From Agelas oroides (lineage: Eukaryota; Porifera; Demospongiae; Agelasida; Agelasidae): a DNA stretch of 64,000 bases. Shown in pieces: positions 1 to 11,100 of this stretch. The notes under the pieces were generated by a model. That model worked only from the letters and a program-made list of their open reading frames with translations, was not told where the DNA came from and made no database searches. The stretch is taken from NCBI GenBank assembly GCA_949130485.1, contig OX422192.1, positions 496,001 to 560,000 of the forward strand. Direction: 5' to 3'. The number at the start of each line of letters is the position of its first letter. The stretch's first letter is position 1. The position numbers and the translations under genes were made by a program.

Positions 1-115
1 GGAGCCTGGGAACAAGGCTATACATTCAGGTTGGGGTTCATCCTCTGCTGAATCAAATCCTACATTGCAGAAACAAGATCTTATTTTGTAGCATTTCCCC
101 CCGCACTACAAATAC

Positions 116-401
116 CCTTTGTTATGCTTTTTCCTGTGCCTGAACACCAACACTCCAATTATCACTAGTATACTGCAATAATGGCCAGAGCTACAATAGG
201 CACAGCTACAGCAGCTGCAACAGTTGACACATTTGATGCAGTTGACACAGTTGATGGAGTTGGCAGAGGTAATGCAGTTGACAGCGGCTCTCTGATGTGG
301 ATTGTGCCGACTGTCTGTACTTGGTTGCCAAGGTAGACAGTGATGATTAGTGGTCTTTCTGTCTCCAGGTTTGCGGGGTTGGCAATTCGACATTGCATAA
401 T
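116..401 (-). pseudogene. Isolated transmembrane exon of a receptor copy, frameshifted
   Basis: A minus-strand exon-like block runs from an acceptor (CACACAG) at about 402-406 to a GTATTT donor at 112-115. It encodes the end of an IPT-like beta fold, a Ser/Thr/Pro-rich stalk and the membrane segment [16 protein letters not shown], the same membrane segment as RTK1 (exon 5522-5691). In RTK1 the helix continues [14 protein letters not shown]; here two extra bases after GCAGT create a stop (frame closes at 165-167), and the HRKKH basic stretch is found in the next frame. No flanking receptor exons are visible up to RTK1, and anything downstream lies left of the window. Most likely a pseudogene fragment of a sixth family member. 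Alternative: an unusual splice form of a gene mostly outside the window. Confidence 0.6.
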
Positions 402-1252
402 CTGTGTGCATGTGTGGATATGGATGTGTGTGTGTTTGGAAAGTCTTCCTTAACAAGGAGGGTGGCAGGGAACGTGTCCATTGCACCATGAGTCAGTGAA
501 AATGAGATACTTGATTTTATTTACTTATTCCTTTTGGGAGGACTTGTATGCGTGTGATACAGCGTGCCGAGTAATGTAATGTTAAGCTTATTATTGTGGG
601 GGTATAACAGTAGTAACTACATATTTGACTGTTCTGCTGTTTCCAGTTCACAGTTTCTTTTGCTGGTCGTCAGGGGAGTTCCCAGTCTGATCTTTGCACA
701 AACACAGGTTTCGGCTCCTTTAAACTCCCGACCTGTGGATGGCTACAGAAAGGGCGGAGCCACTCCCATATGTACATGGAGTCCAGCTAAATCTGGTGGT
801 TGGGACATGCTGCATGTGGGCTTGGAACATGTAGGCTCACTACATGCGATCTTACACATGCTTTGAGTCACGAGTCTTATGGTAGCTAGATGACTATAGA
901 CTGTCACAGCTGTTTGGCCTTTAACTTGAATCTCTGAGAATCGAATGAGTACTTGAACTATTTTTTTTTAAATTTTTTCTTTTTATTTTTTTGTTTGCAG
1001 GCCAGCAAAATGAAAGTAGTAGCAATGCTAAAAGTATACTTCTATGACTTATCTCTTAGGAAGGCAATGGATGCTGCTAGATTCTTCTCTTTAGTTGATC
1101 TCTCTTCTTTCTCTTCTACATGTGACTGACTTTTTCTCATGATGTCATAGGTAGGCTATGATATGATTGCTAATTGGTTGGGTGTCGATCAATAATTGTT
1201 ATCTACAAGTTGTCTAATTTTGGTTAATGTTATTATGTGGACTCAGAGAGAG

Positions 1253-1260
1253 TGTGTGTG

Positions 1261-1318
<58 letters not shown>

Positions 1319-1330
1319 TGTGTGTGTGTG
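1253..1330. repeat. TG microsatellite
   Basis: A nearly perfect (TG)n run broken by one CA and one TC step. Confidence 0.95.
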
Positions 1331-1964
1331 AACATGAGAGATATATAGCAGCTTGTTCCTATGCCCAGCTTTCTAGGGACGGAAAGCTGAGTGGGGGCTT
1401 GGGTATGAGTCTATGAGATATACGTCATATTCTTCAGCTTCATTATAATAATCCCAAGGTGCTGATTTCAGAAGAACCATCCAATCTGAGTGCATATTGG
1501 TTAGCAGCATAGTGTACCTACCATGTGAATAAAACACCCATTCACAATAAAAGTGTGGGAAAGTAAACCATCAGTATTCCTCTGTATGCCCCTACACATA
1601 ACAGTCTGCAGTTTCCTTTCCAAGGTGTAGTTTTGGTCATCACATGTCCACAACTTCAAAGCTACAAATCACCACAGTCGAGACCAGTAATGTACTTACT
1701 GTGGAGGGGATGTTAAGAACATTGCACAGACATGTCTCTTGGCAGGGCGTGATTCTGATAGAGATTTGGTCTCTTGAGAACACAAACCGCTCCCCCTAGT
1801 CAAGGAAAGAGATACTGAATACTGAGTCAACCATTGTACTACACTACAAATGGTGTGACATCACGACATCTGTACACACTGTATACATGTATCAACAATG
1901 AACCACATCTCCCAGCAGCTGAGATGACGTTGCATTGACATAATTGACATCACTAACATTATGA

Positions 1965-2110
1965 CATCACATCTCACATGACATCACATGGTCTCACATG
2001 AGCTCACATGATCTCATATCTCACATGACCTCACTTGACATCACATGATCTCAGATGACATCACATGATCTCAGATGATCTCACATGACATCACATGATC
2101 TCACATGATA
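1965..2110. repeat. ACATCACATGATCTC-type short tandem array
   Basis: About ten imperfect head-to-tail copies of 10- to 15-bp units built from CACATGA, CATCA and GATCTC. Unit boundaries are irregular, which suggests slippage rather than a functional array. Confidence 0.8.
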
Positions 2111-2281
2111 CGTTAGTTTGACACAGTGTGTAAAACAAGGGTGACATAGGATACCAAGCAAAGGCAATGCTAAGCTGTAGAAACCCATTAGCTCCGTGGG
2201 CGAAAGAATGCTTCAATCCCCGAGAGACTGCAGTTACTGTTGCAAATAGGATAAACAAGAAATGTTTGCTTCAACCCAGGG

Positions 2282-2456
2282 CTTGACAGCACATGGAAGT
2301 CCCTGGTTGCTGGACTGTTGTGATGAGTAGGCAGGGAGGAGCAATCCTCACCGACCTTTGACCTCCAATGATGTGTATCCGCAGTAGTGCATGGCTATAA
2401 CATGGGTAAGAAATCCCCACCCACAAGGGCTTGAAACAAAACAACAACAACAACAA
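2282..2456 (+). mobile_element. 5'-truncated tail of a Penelope-like element
   Basis: This stretch matches the 3' end of the longer Penelope-like remnant at 23151-23760 plus the following CAACAACAACAA tract, and its right flank (TGCTGCACTCAG onward) is also shared. A shorter version of the same tail lies at 35398-35470. All three sit downstream of an RTK 3' end. I infer one ancestral insertion, copied with the kinase genes and then eroded differently. Confidence 0.6.
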
Positions 2457-3074
2457 AATGCTGCACTCAGTTGTCCAGTATCAACACATCTTCAAACAGG
2501 GTATTCAAAGACATACCAGGCCCACCCTTGAATGTCATTGTACAGGTCATATGACTGAATTAGCACTAGCATAATCATCTTTTTGCATGACATAATGAGC
2601 ACTTGGCATGCAAGCTTCAAGCTTCTCAACATCAACGTTAACATTAACATCTTACCACAGCTGTATAGCTAATAGACAATAGAGCTGTGATTATCTGTGA
2701 TGTTGATCTCAGATTTGCCCACAACCTGCATGGACAGTTGACAATCAAGGCAATGTCATGCAATGTATATAGCTATACTATATGGCTGTCTATGTATTTG
2801 TTCTCTTCATGTGTGGACTGACTATATTCGGCACTGGAATAATAATTGTTGATATATCGCCAACAACAGCACAAATTAAGGGCATTCCTAGTAACTAACT
2901 ATCTAGTTGTAATTAATACCTGAACATGTGCATATCAGTCTACACTTCCACAGAACTGGGAATAATCTATAGCTCTACTAGTTTACTAGCACTATAACTG
3001 CTAGCTACATCCACAAACTGTGAATACAGAACAACTATAAAACTATAGAAAATGAAAAGAAAGTCAAATATCAA

Positions 3075-5190
3075 TTAAGTGCACTCTCCATCATTGTTCT
3101 GTTGCCCATCTCCACCACCAGTGGTGGCAGTGGGAGGCTGGGGGCCTGGAGCTATCTGGAGATCAGTGGGTAGACTATATGCTGGGTTCTCCAACACTAC
3201 CACCCCATCACCACCAGTGGCTGCAGTGGGAGACTGGGGTCCTATACCATACACTGGGTTTCTTTCCATGGGGATATCATCTGAAGCCGGTGCTCCTGTT
3301 AAAAGATTTTATACTTCATATTTGCAACCATGGATTACAAAACTGGCCTTTGTGAGTATACATGATTCTCAAACTCATCCTACCTCCTTCATGATCTGTG
3401 ATCTCAACATCTTCGTACTCTGGGTCAGCCTCACTGGCAGGTAAGGTCATGGTGAGCTCTGTGTAGTCAACAATCAGCTGCAAAAACCTGTCCAGAATGG
3501 AAGCAAGCTCACTGAATGTGGGCCTCTGTGCTGGATCTGCTCGCCAGCACCTCCGCATGATTGAGTACCTGTATGTGTATAGAAGATATGGATAACCACT
3601 TCACAGTATATAGCTACCCTGAGTCTAGGATGGACTTACACTTCTGCACTGCAAGCAGCATTTGGTGGTTTCTCAAGCCTCTGTCCACCTTCCAACATCT
3701 TCAGAAGTGACATGGGGTCTACTGCAGGGTACGGAATCTTGCCAGCCATGAATACCTCCCAACATGTCACACCAAAAGCCCACTGTGAGAGTGAAGAAAG
3801 ACTATGTGTTAACTGATCTGCAGGGTAGGGTAGTTATAGTAACCTACCACATCACTTTTCTCTGAGAACACTCCATCCTGGAAACTCTCTGGTGGTATCC
3901 ACTTGTAGGGCAGGCGGACATTGTCACTGCCATCCTTGCTCAGCCTGAAGTATCCCCTGGTATACACATCCTCTGCCAGTCCAAAGTCAGACACCTTGAC
4001 ATTACCACTGACGTCCAGCCTGCAAGAAGAGCATGAAAGAGAGAAAGGTAACTATGATATGGTTAGTTTTCTTGAGCTAGGGTGAACTTGGTGAACACCT
4101 TACATGCAATTTCTTGCGGCTAGGTCACGATGCACAAATTTCTGCTGTGCAAGATATTCCATTCCCAGGGCTATCTGGTGGCACATCCGAAGCAGCAGCC
4201 TTCTCACTGAAAAAATCTGAAAGCAATATGGAACTTAAACCATGACATTAACATAGACGCCTTGATTGCACTCATTTACACTTAACTGTATCTTAAACAA
4301 TCACATCAATATAACTGCCTTCATTCATACTTAACTGCGTCTAGCTCAGCGTCATCTGAGAGGTCTAGGTTGGGTCTCTCTTTCTTGAGGTAGGCTAGAA
4401 GACTCCCATTAGCCATATAAGGCATCACAAGGGCCAGCCCGGGGCCAGCGTCCAGACATACTCCAATCAGGGTCATCACATGAGGGTGGTCGAAGGACTG
4501 CATCTTAAGCACTTCATCCATCATGCTCTTGACATCATTTGGGGTGAAGAGGCCTGCATTGCAAGTGAGTGGAGAAAACATTTCCAACTGTAGAACACAA
4601 TGTAAGAAAATGTTGAAATTATGGTACAGTAACTTGTTGACCTTCTGATTAGCATAATTATGCCATATTGCTGCCTGCACAACACCGTTTATAATATTGT
4701 CTTGGAGAAATTTACATTCGAAGAGGAAACAAGGCTTGCTATAATACACCTCACTGTCAGGGCACATGCACTTGTTGTCTCTAGCTCAAACATACCTCTC
4801 ATTGTCTTCACTGCGACAAGTTCTTGTTTGTTTCTTCCTTGTTTCCTCAACAGCTTTGCTCTGTAGACAACTCCAAACTCTCCTGTACAAAGTAGACAGT
4901 GCAAGACAGTGCAAGACCATCATGCACTATAGCCTCATTTTCTGGACTCTGACCAGCTTTTCATTATATTCCATACTGCAAGCAATGAAAAGCCAGGAGC
5001 CAGGGAATGTGGATACATGTGGTATATGTAGCTTGTATAAATATGACTAACTCAGCACAAACTCTATGTGATGTCTGTAACTTACCTTCTCCAATGCTTT
5101 CAAAGAGTTGGAGGTGGCTACTGGGAACAATCAACTGCTGAGGAAGCTGTGCAACAAATTCATCTGTCACTTGAAATCCTGTGGTCTTTC
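3075..5190 (-). other. RTK1 tyrosine kinase domain and C-tail exons
   Basis: All catalytic motifs are present. The glycine loop is split between exons 5190-5086 and 4882-4796 (GEGEFGVV). The ATP lysine is in VAVKTM and the alpha-C glutamate probably lies in MMDEVLKM (4553-4336). The catalytic loop HRDLAARN is in 4216-4104, and DFGLAEDV with an activation loop ending YKWIPPES is in 4019-3848. The C-lobe motif [11 protein letters not shown] is in 3782-3640 and [14 protein letters not shown] in 3568-3384. HRDLAARN marks a tyrosine kinase. The tail has NPVYG and NPAYS, both NPxY motifs of the kind bound by PTB domains when phosphorylated, instead of the Met-type YVHV/YVNV docking site. I infer an active kinase. 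Confidence 0.9.
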
Positions 5191-8100
5191 CTATAGGATG
5201 CAACATGAATTTTCTTACAACCAGAATAATAATATACTATAAACATGGTCTAGTGTATAGTATAGCCTACCTTCAGTGTTTGTTGGGAGTGGAATGCTTT
5301 CTTCAACAATTGGCCTATATCAGAAGTAGAAATAATAGACTCGGAAGATGATTATAATTATGGGATAAGCAAAGCCCTAAAGTGTGTTCTTTGTTCATTT
5401 GACAAGCATACATGCACAGTCAACTTAACTGGCATGACGTTTGTCAATTATAGAACAAGAAAAAGAGATCACATGCAATACAAGGCTCAACCTCTGCCCA
5501 CCCAAATTTAGCAGTACATACCCTTTTTTCTGCTTTTTCCTGTGCCTGAACACCAACACTCCAACTATCACAAGCACTGCAATAATGGCCAGAGCTACAA
5601 TAGGCACAGCTACAGCAGCTGCAACAGTTGACACATTTGAGGGATATCTCAGCACACCAACTTGGTAGGTGAGGTTCTGACCAACCATGACCTGTGCAGG
5701 TTAAATAGTATGACATAACATTTTATTGCATGAGTGAATGTGTACATACCAGTATTGGTGCTTCAAGAATGTCATTAGGTGCTTCTTGTGGAGGCAAGCA
5801 AAACAGCTGCAAGAGTGGAAAAAACAGCTGCAATAGTTCTGAATTTAGAAAACTTGCTGACTCATACCTGTTCAGAACTTGGCTGCACTTCAATATTGCA
5901 TGGCTCTCCACCAACAAATACTCTGATTTCACTGGGCTGTACAGAATCTAGATTTGTACCCTGTAGCATATTGTATAATTGTAGGTATGACAGTCAATGG
6001 TTATGCTTGTATGGGGGGGATTGCTGATATGTGTACGTACCCTTATCTGAATGACTGTCCCAGGTGTGAATTGCTGGTTCACAAGCGCACTGCCATCAGT
6101 AGCAATACTAGGGTTAGGAGCCAAGCTCAGTCTCAGGTCACCACTGTTACTTGGACCAGGAGCATTGTCCATTATGATGGTGTAGTTGATGTTGCTGTCC
6201 AGTGGATCACCACCGCTGAGTGCTGGAGCAGTACACACCAGCAAAGTGGAGCTCTCAGGACGACACACTATTTCCTGGGGGAGTTGGAAACACCACCATA
6301 ATACCATGAGCCAGAGCCTACACATAACTGTGTACCTGTGGTGATGCTGTATGGTCATAGACAATAAGAGTTGGATGCTGCACAGAGTCCAGGTCTGTCC
6401 CAGTGAAGTTCAAGGTAATACCACCACTGGAGATATGAGATCCATACACACATTACATGGTGAGTTAACAGAATGGAGAATGTACCAGTTGACTTATACT
6501 AGCCTAGTTCCCAGGCCCCGGCCAGCTTTCCATCACTTGCAGTATGGTACTGCATGTGATGGAAAGCTGGGCGGGACATGGGAACAAGGCTGGTAGACTT
6601 ACGCAGGAATGGTCATCCTTGGAGTGACTGCAGTGAAAGCGGGGTTTCTTCTGAAAGTGAAGTCAACTCCGGCTCCAGTGACATTAGCATTACCAATGTG
6701 TACAACAACAGAGCCAGTTGAAGGAAGGAATGAACTGTTGTAAGGGTAGGCTGTGGAGTCACACCTGATCTCTGTCCCTGAAATGCCCCTGGAATGTCGG
6801 ACACAATAAAGTTACTGTTCATAAACTCAGTCAATGTGTACATGCTGAGTTACACAACACATAGTATTCGTAAAACTCACTGCCTCTGAATTGTGCATTC
6901 CGGTCCATCCTCTCCATCCAGAGTCACTCGTGTGTCCTCCACATTGCTGATGTTGAGACCAGTGCCTCGTATGGTGATGGACGTTCCCCCGGACATTGGA
7001 CCAAATGATGGTTCCACTCCTGTCACAGTCGGTGCCACAACAGTAAACAGTGATGATCCTACAACCACACTGGAGCTAGTTCCCCGCTGCACAGTAATTA
7101 TTAAATCTTTGGGACCTGGACCACTGGTAAATGCAGTGGTCTCACAAACAATCTGTCTTCCTGGGATATAGCCATCTTCTTGTGTGATGCATGGGCTTGA
7201 ACTGATCATGACATTGTTCACAACATCAGCATATGTCACTCCTAAATCTGTGCCAGTGCTGGTAACAGTTGTCCCTCCCTCAGGTGGTCCTGAAGCTGGA
7301 AAGACACTTGTGATAGTCGCAGTAGGACATCCACTTGGAGCAGTGGCAAACTGTGCAGGACTGGGGCAATCCTCTGAAACACGACACATGTCATCTGAGC
7401 TCCCACTACACCAGCCACACTCAAAGCCAGTTCCCAGGTTAGCTCCCAGACATGAGGAGCAACCGTCTGCTAGTGAGGGACAGTTGTACAGAACCACTGC
7501 AGGGAACAACATGCAACATGCATCCACACTGACAGTATGAACACTACACTAACAATGTACTCACAGTTGACTGGAGTAAGAAGGTCAATGGGATGTTGGC
7601 GCCCTGAGGATGCAATTTCCCACATAACACTGATGGTAATGTTCTCCCTGCCAGTGGAGCTACTGGACGATATCTGTGGAGGTGTGCAGAGGACTAAAGT
7701 ACATGTACAGTGTATATATTTACTAGGAAAAAAAAACAGTCTTCCCTCCTAATATACGATTATGATACGGTCACAATTTATATTACCTCATTTTGGTTGA
7801 CTCTGCAGGTGAGTGAACTCTCATTGTTGTAGACAGTCGGAAGATTAACAGTTCCTCTCAAACTACAGATATACCTGAATCCACTGATCTGTAGAGCAAG
7901 GAGATGAAACATAATTATAATATACGTGTAGTGAAAGGATGCATAAAAAGAATGCATGCAATGAATAAAACTCACAGGAGCTGGAAGGTTTCTTGTCTGT
8001 AGTTCAATGTCTCTAGCAACACCCACTGGTTGCACATAATCTCCAGAGGGTGTGGAGGGTGAAGGCTCCAAGAGAGGACACACATCCAGGTAAGTGGTGT

Positions 8101-11100
8101 TAGGTCTACTGAGCTGTGCACAGAACAATAAATGCTTAACAGCCATACAAGAACACACTGGTATGACATTATATTACTAACCTGAAACCAGTTTGTTTCG
8201 TTAGTGCAGGGAGCTGGAGTACCACTGCACACTTTGTTGTAGATACACCACCCACAAGCATTGTCTGTCTGGAGACACTGACTGCAACTGTGGGAAAAGT
8301 ATGTTACTTATTTACATGAGCATGCAGTATTAGAGCTGCCCTACATACCATGTTGCTGATTCACAACTGGTCACAGTCAAGGCACCCTCATTAGTAGCAA
8401 AGGGAATACCAACATCCGAGCTCAGAAAGCTGAAGTTTGTCACTGCAAGGAACATTGAACATGATGTATTGACATTCTTAGTGGAAGTGGCCCATTAGAC
8501 ACTACATGTGTAAATATTTTGTTTAGAGGATTCTCTAAACAGTCCACATGGTGAAGTAAACATATACCGTAGTGTCCCGCTAATACGCCCCCTTCGAAAA
8601 TACGCCCCCCCCCTCTTTTCCGCCAAAGTTCCTGCACAGGGTAGTTTGACTCGTTATAACGCCCCCCGGTGAGCGTCTTCTGGAACATCAAAACTACACG
8701 TGCTTACTACACGTTGCAAGTGCGTTCAGTAAGACTATAGTAGTCGGTGAATCTTTTGTAACTTTTGTGGCTTTTAGAAAAGCCGGTTAGATGTCCAAGT
8801 TTTAAGCTGCTAGTTTAGCAAACAGGTTTATCAGTCTGTCAAGGTGTTTTTGTTTCCCTCTGAAGATGTACACGCACGGAACCACGAGTCCTTTCCCATC
8901 AACTTCAGAACGTCTTCTGTCACCAATGACGATGCAAGTCATCTCGCTGCCACTCTTGTGCAAGAAATACCAGCAGACTCTGGAAATTTCCCGTGGTACA
9001 TGACCGACAGTGTTGCCGTTCTTGAGGACAGCTACAGCGAAGTCGTCGTGAATGTTATTGACCTCGCGTTGAACTGGCAGCTCTTCTCCGATGTAGGGAG
9101 ACCACGCCGCTTTGTAAACGTGATGTCCGCGAACAGTACTCTCGATCCTGAAAGTCGTCGCCATAGTTAGTTGGAAGTGTCCTAATTGCGTACATAGCAC
9201 TTGCGTAAAGTCTTTTGGGGGGGGGGCTTATAGTCGAGACTAATTGCATCCTCGAATATAAGCCCCCCCCCCACTTTAGGCGGGATGTAGTGTACAAAAT
9301 GGGGGGGCGTATTAACGGGACACTACGGTACATAACTGTATCATAGCATCATGCATAGTTGACAGGTAATGCAAATGTGCATGCCTGATTTGGCCAAAAC
9401 ATGGACATTGGGTAACTATACTCTGTGGGAATGTGGTTTACTGATTGTTCATGTACAGAGTTCATAAACCATCAACAGTGCAATGATATTCATGGAAATT
9501 TTAGTGATCCGATGGATTACAGTGGTATGTTAGCAATCTGATATGTTGCAGCAATTCAAAAGCACAGCTGCATGTCTAGTTCATCTTACCTAGCTGCACA
9601 TCAGTGAAGGTAGGGATCCTCCCAGTGATGTTGCACTGGTATGCCGTGTTGGGAGTTACCTCCTCAGCATCAACTGTGATCACCCTCACTCTTCCTCTGT
9701 CTGCAAGCTGGCACTGGTAACTCTCATTTGTCAGCAGTGGGGGTAATCCTGGGGTGACTGTCACACTCAACTGTGTATAGGATAGTACATTAGATTGAGG
9801 ACACACAAACTCATGAGAGAAACACTCACAATCTCAGGGTTATCCAGGACAAATTGGTTGGGGGTGATTGTGGTTGAGATGCACTGGCTGGAGTTCTGCA
9901 CCCATCTCACTGGCTCCACTGCATTCTGGCACTGGGACCTCCGAGAACACTTGTCCTCCACGGTACACCAGCCACACAGCGGGTTATTGTAACTGATGCA
10001 GCTCTCACAATCAGTGAAGGTAGCGCACTCCTCCAGACGGATTTGGAGAACCTATATAATTATGTACATATGTTGTAGTGTGAACAGTGATATAAAATTT
10101 CCAGTCCCATATGCATGTGTGTATGCACTTGCAACTTCTGTCATCCACCTTGCATTCAAAATCATCCCTAAGTTTTACTAGGCCTCCCCTTAAAATACAT
10201 ACTATAAATTAACAACTGGAAGCAAGATTGATTTTTGAATGAGGCTGCATTTGCTACATGGTATTTAAACCTGTATATATAACTGTATATATGTTTGCAT
10301 GCTGAACTGTCAATACTGTCTCAAAATACACACATTCCTATATACAGTGGCCTTCATCCAGACTCCCTCCTCCCTTGATGCATGTACCATGTACAGTACC
10401 GTAATCTCCCGAAAATATGCCCATTGGCTCCTCAAAGATGGGGGTGGGCGTATTTCAAGAGTTATGAGATTTCTCTCAAAAATATGCCCACCTCACAATA
10501 GATGTAAGGTGATTCTGCAATGCCTTTTTTGTCATGCGCTTGCTTATGCAATAGCAGCAAATAGTGCCTGCCTTCATTTGTTAGTCCTATCTCTTCACAG
10601 TATTGCTTCTTCAGTGCATATAACCGCAGTACTACAGCATTGGTAGGTGCGTGGACGTACTTACAAGAAGAAAGCAACCTTTGCAATAACTTCAAAAAAG
10701 GAAGGTAGGCTTATTTTCAAAGGTGGGCCTATTTTCGGGAGATTACAGTATAAGACAATCTTCCAGGTTCTCTTCCCACCTCCACCTGTATTTCTTGGCT
10801 TGTTCACCTCGTGACACATGAGGGGGAGGAACCTGAGTTTATGGTGCAACTAAAAGTTTATGTATATCCATACTCACTGATGTGTCTGTAGCCACATATA
10901 CATACTCCAGTTCACTCTCCCACTGCAGCTGTCTCACAGGAGATGACATACGACTGGTATAGAATGCTCTTTCTGGGCCGAGTGAATTTGAGGTGGAAGT
11001 GATATGAAACTGCAAGTTGAAGAGAAGAGATAAAATGAATCATACATAATCTCCAACATCTCTAGGTTAATTCTTACTGCTCCCACAAAGCTTCCACTGG

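Larger units (their letters stand above)
402..2280. other. Spacer without a recognisable gene
   Basis: Between the transmembrane fragment and the RTK1 3' flank I see no receptor exon and no reading frame I can defend. The stretch holds a TG microsatellite (1253-1330), a TAGCCT-type MITE remnant (about 1348-1412) and a short-period CATGA/CATCA tandem array (about 1965-2110). A T-rich tract ending in TTTGCAG at about 960-1000 looks like a splice acceptor, but no convincing exon follows it. Confidence 0.5.

Noticed and set aside
10462-10695. 77-residue frame in the CYGTAATCTCCCG element
   Set aside because: Not kept open in the RTK2 and RTK3 copies and has no recognisable domain, unlike the HIRAN frame.
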